Source: Spirosoma sp. KCTC 42546 (GTDB taxonomy: Bacteria > Bacteroidota > Bacteroidia > Cytophagales > Spirosomataceae). Taken from it: a DNA stretch of 64,000 bases. Location: the NCBI RefSeq assembly GCF_006965485.1, contig NZ_CP041360.1, positions 4,010,501-4,074,500 on the forward strand, written 5' to 3'. Below, piece by piece: positions 63,375 through 64,000 of the stretch. Numbering within the stretch: position 1 is the stretch's first letter; every line of letters starts with the position of its first letter. The notes below the pieces were generated by a model that was not told the DNA's origin, made no database searches, and saw nothing but the letters and a program-made list of their open reading frames with translations. The translations under genes were made by a program, and so were the position numbers.

Positions 63375-63422
63375 ATGTACATGCCCAAGGCACCCTTGAC
63401 AAGGAACCTTGGGCATGTACAT
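63375..63422. terminator. Hairpin terminator behind lipoprotein pair
   Basis: ATGTACATGCCCAAGG at 63375-63390 pairs exactly with CCTTGGGCATGTACAT at 63407-63422 with a 16-base loop. It lies 16 bases past the second lipoprotein stop. Confidence 0.7.
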
Positions 63423-63461
63423 GTTAAGATGTCAACAAAAAGAAATGAATTTTGTGAAATC

Positions 63462-63489
63462 ATTCATCATTCATCATTCATCATTCATC
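63462..63489. repeat. Four 7-base tandem repeats at the yjbQ end
   Basis: ATTCATC is repeated four times in tandem. On the minus strand the array starts in the last codons of yjbQ and holds its stop. Because 7 is not a multiple of 3, a change in copy number would shift the end of that reading frame. Confidence 0.6.
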
Positions 63490-63911
63490 AAATCTCCCCA
63501 GGCCGTCAAAACCAGCGTCCGGCTACCGCCATCATTTCGGTGCTCGCCGAGGTAAATTCCCTGCCACGTCCCTAAATTCAGCCGTCCATTCGTGATTGGA
63601 ATCGTCACTGAATGGCCCAACATGGCCGTTTTCAGGTGGGCTGGCATATCGTCGGAGCCTTCATAGTCGTGCTGGTAATAGGGTGCATTTTCTGGTACGG
63701 TCTTATTGAAAAATCGCTCGAAATCCCCTCTTACCGTTGGGTCAGCATTTTCGTTGATGGTCAGGCTGGCCGATGTATGCTGGATGAAGACCTGTAATAT
63801 CCCTGTTCGAATCTGCTGTAAGGCCGTAAATTCCCGTTCAATACTACGAGTTATCAAGTGGAAACCGCGTGGGTAGGGTGGTAAATGAATCGTATGTTGA
63901 ATGATCGTCAT
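63474..63911 (-). CDS. YjbQ family protein (UPF0047)
   Basis: The protein has 145 residues. The family blocks are all present: RGFHLITRSIEREFTALQQI, GILQVFIQHTSASLTINENA, HLKTAMLGHSVTIPITNGRL and LGTWQGIYLGEHRNDGGSRT. Family members are small cytoplasmic enzymes reported to have weak thiamine-phosphate synthase activity; the physiological role is uncertain. The C-terminal residues (LMNDE) and stop codon lie in a run of 7-base repeats. Confidence 0.93.
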   Translation of the reverse strand: MTIIQHTIHLPPYPRGFHLITRSIEREFTALQQIRTGILQVFIQHTSASLTINENADPTVRGDFERFFNKTVPENAPYYQHDYEGSDDMPAHLKTAMLGHSVTIPITNGRLNLGTWQGIYLGEHRNDGGSRTLVLTAWGDLMNDE

Positions 63912-64000
63912 GGGAAAGGGGAGTAGTTCATTTGTGGAAGAATAACTATCTTAGGGAGCAATCAGTTTGTCATTCCAGAAGGCTTCTATTTCTGAAAAAA

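Overview
The window reads as chromosomal DNA of a Bacteroidota bacterium, most likely Cytophagales and close to Spirosoma. The grounds are a type IX secretion C-terminal sorting domain, a TonB-dependent receptor, a LytS/LytTR two-component pair, DUF2911 and THUMP-like methyltransferase proteins, many small lipoproteins, few obvious Shine-Dalgarno sites and roughly even base composition. The genus is an inference from family content, not from a marker gene.

Layout. 1-4.5 kb: the end of alanine racemase, a lipoprotein endonuclease, small secreted or hypothetical proteins and a THUMP-like methyltransferase. 4.5-11.8 kb: a SulP anion transporter with three direct repeats just upstream, a GH30 plus five-bladed-propeller glycosidase pair, an MpaB-type oxygenase, a secreted metallo-beta-lactamase-fold protein and a lipoprotein. 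12.1-15 kb: a tight four-gene operon of an outer-membrane protein, a DUF2846-like protein and a LytS/LytTR pair. 15-23.7 kb: small proteins (one split by a frameshift), DUF805, a lipoprotein PQQ-type sugar dehydrogenase, a TonB receptor, a PAS histidine kinase and DUF2911. 23.8-30.3 kb: an oxidoreductase and regulator cluster with a TetX-like flavin monooxygenase, a VOC protein, an HxlR regulator facing an aldo/keto reductase across a perfect palindrome, a second flavin monooxygenase and two AraC regulators separated by a 162-bp nested palindrome.

30.4-40.1 kb is the most notable region: a type I restriction-modification island read leftwards as hsdR, a nonsense-interrupted GxxExxY gene, a DUF1016 PDDEXK nuclease, hsdS, a PrrC-type tRNA anticodon nuclease with its catalytic triad intact, a 1-kb block of REP-like hairpins around an IS200/RAYT-type transposase, and hsdM. 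The hsdS-prrC part is visibly AT-rich, and a tRNA-Val gene lies just beyond hsdR. The PrrC protein would sit latent on the restriction complex and cut a host tRNA when a phage disables restriction, making this a two-layer defence.

40.5-43.3 kb: tRNA-Val, an MFS transporter, an alpha/beta hydrolase and an inverted-repeat block. 43.3-56.4 kb: a Wzx/Wzy-type exopolysaccharide locus. On the minus strand it encodes the export lipoprotein, tyrosine autokinase, priming sugar transferase, flippase, two acyltransferases, polymerase and a GT2; on the plus strand it encodes a WecG/TagA enzyme and two further glycosyltransferases, converging on a hairpin; a CpsB-like phosphatase lies at the edge. 57-64 kb: a lipoprotein, a T9SS-exported protein, a YyaL-like thioredoxin-domain protein, two tandem mosaic YD-type lipoproteins and YjbQ. 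Many genes are followed by unusually long perfect hairpins that I read as terminators.
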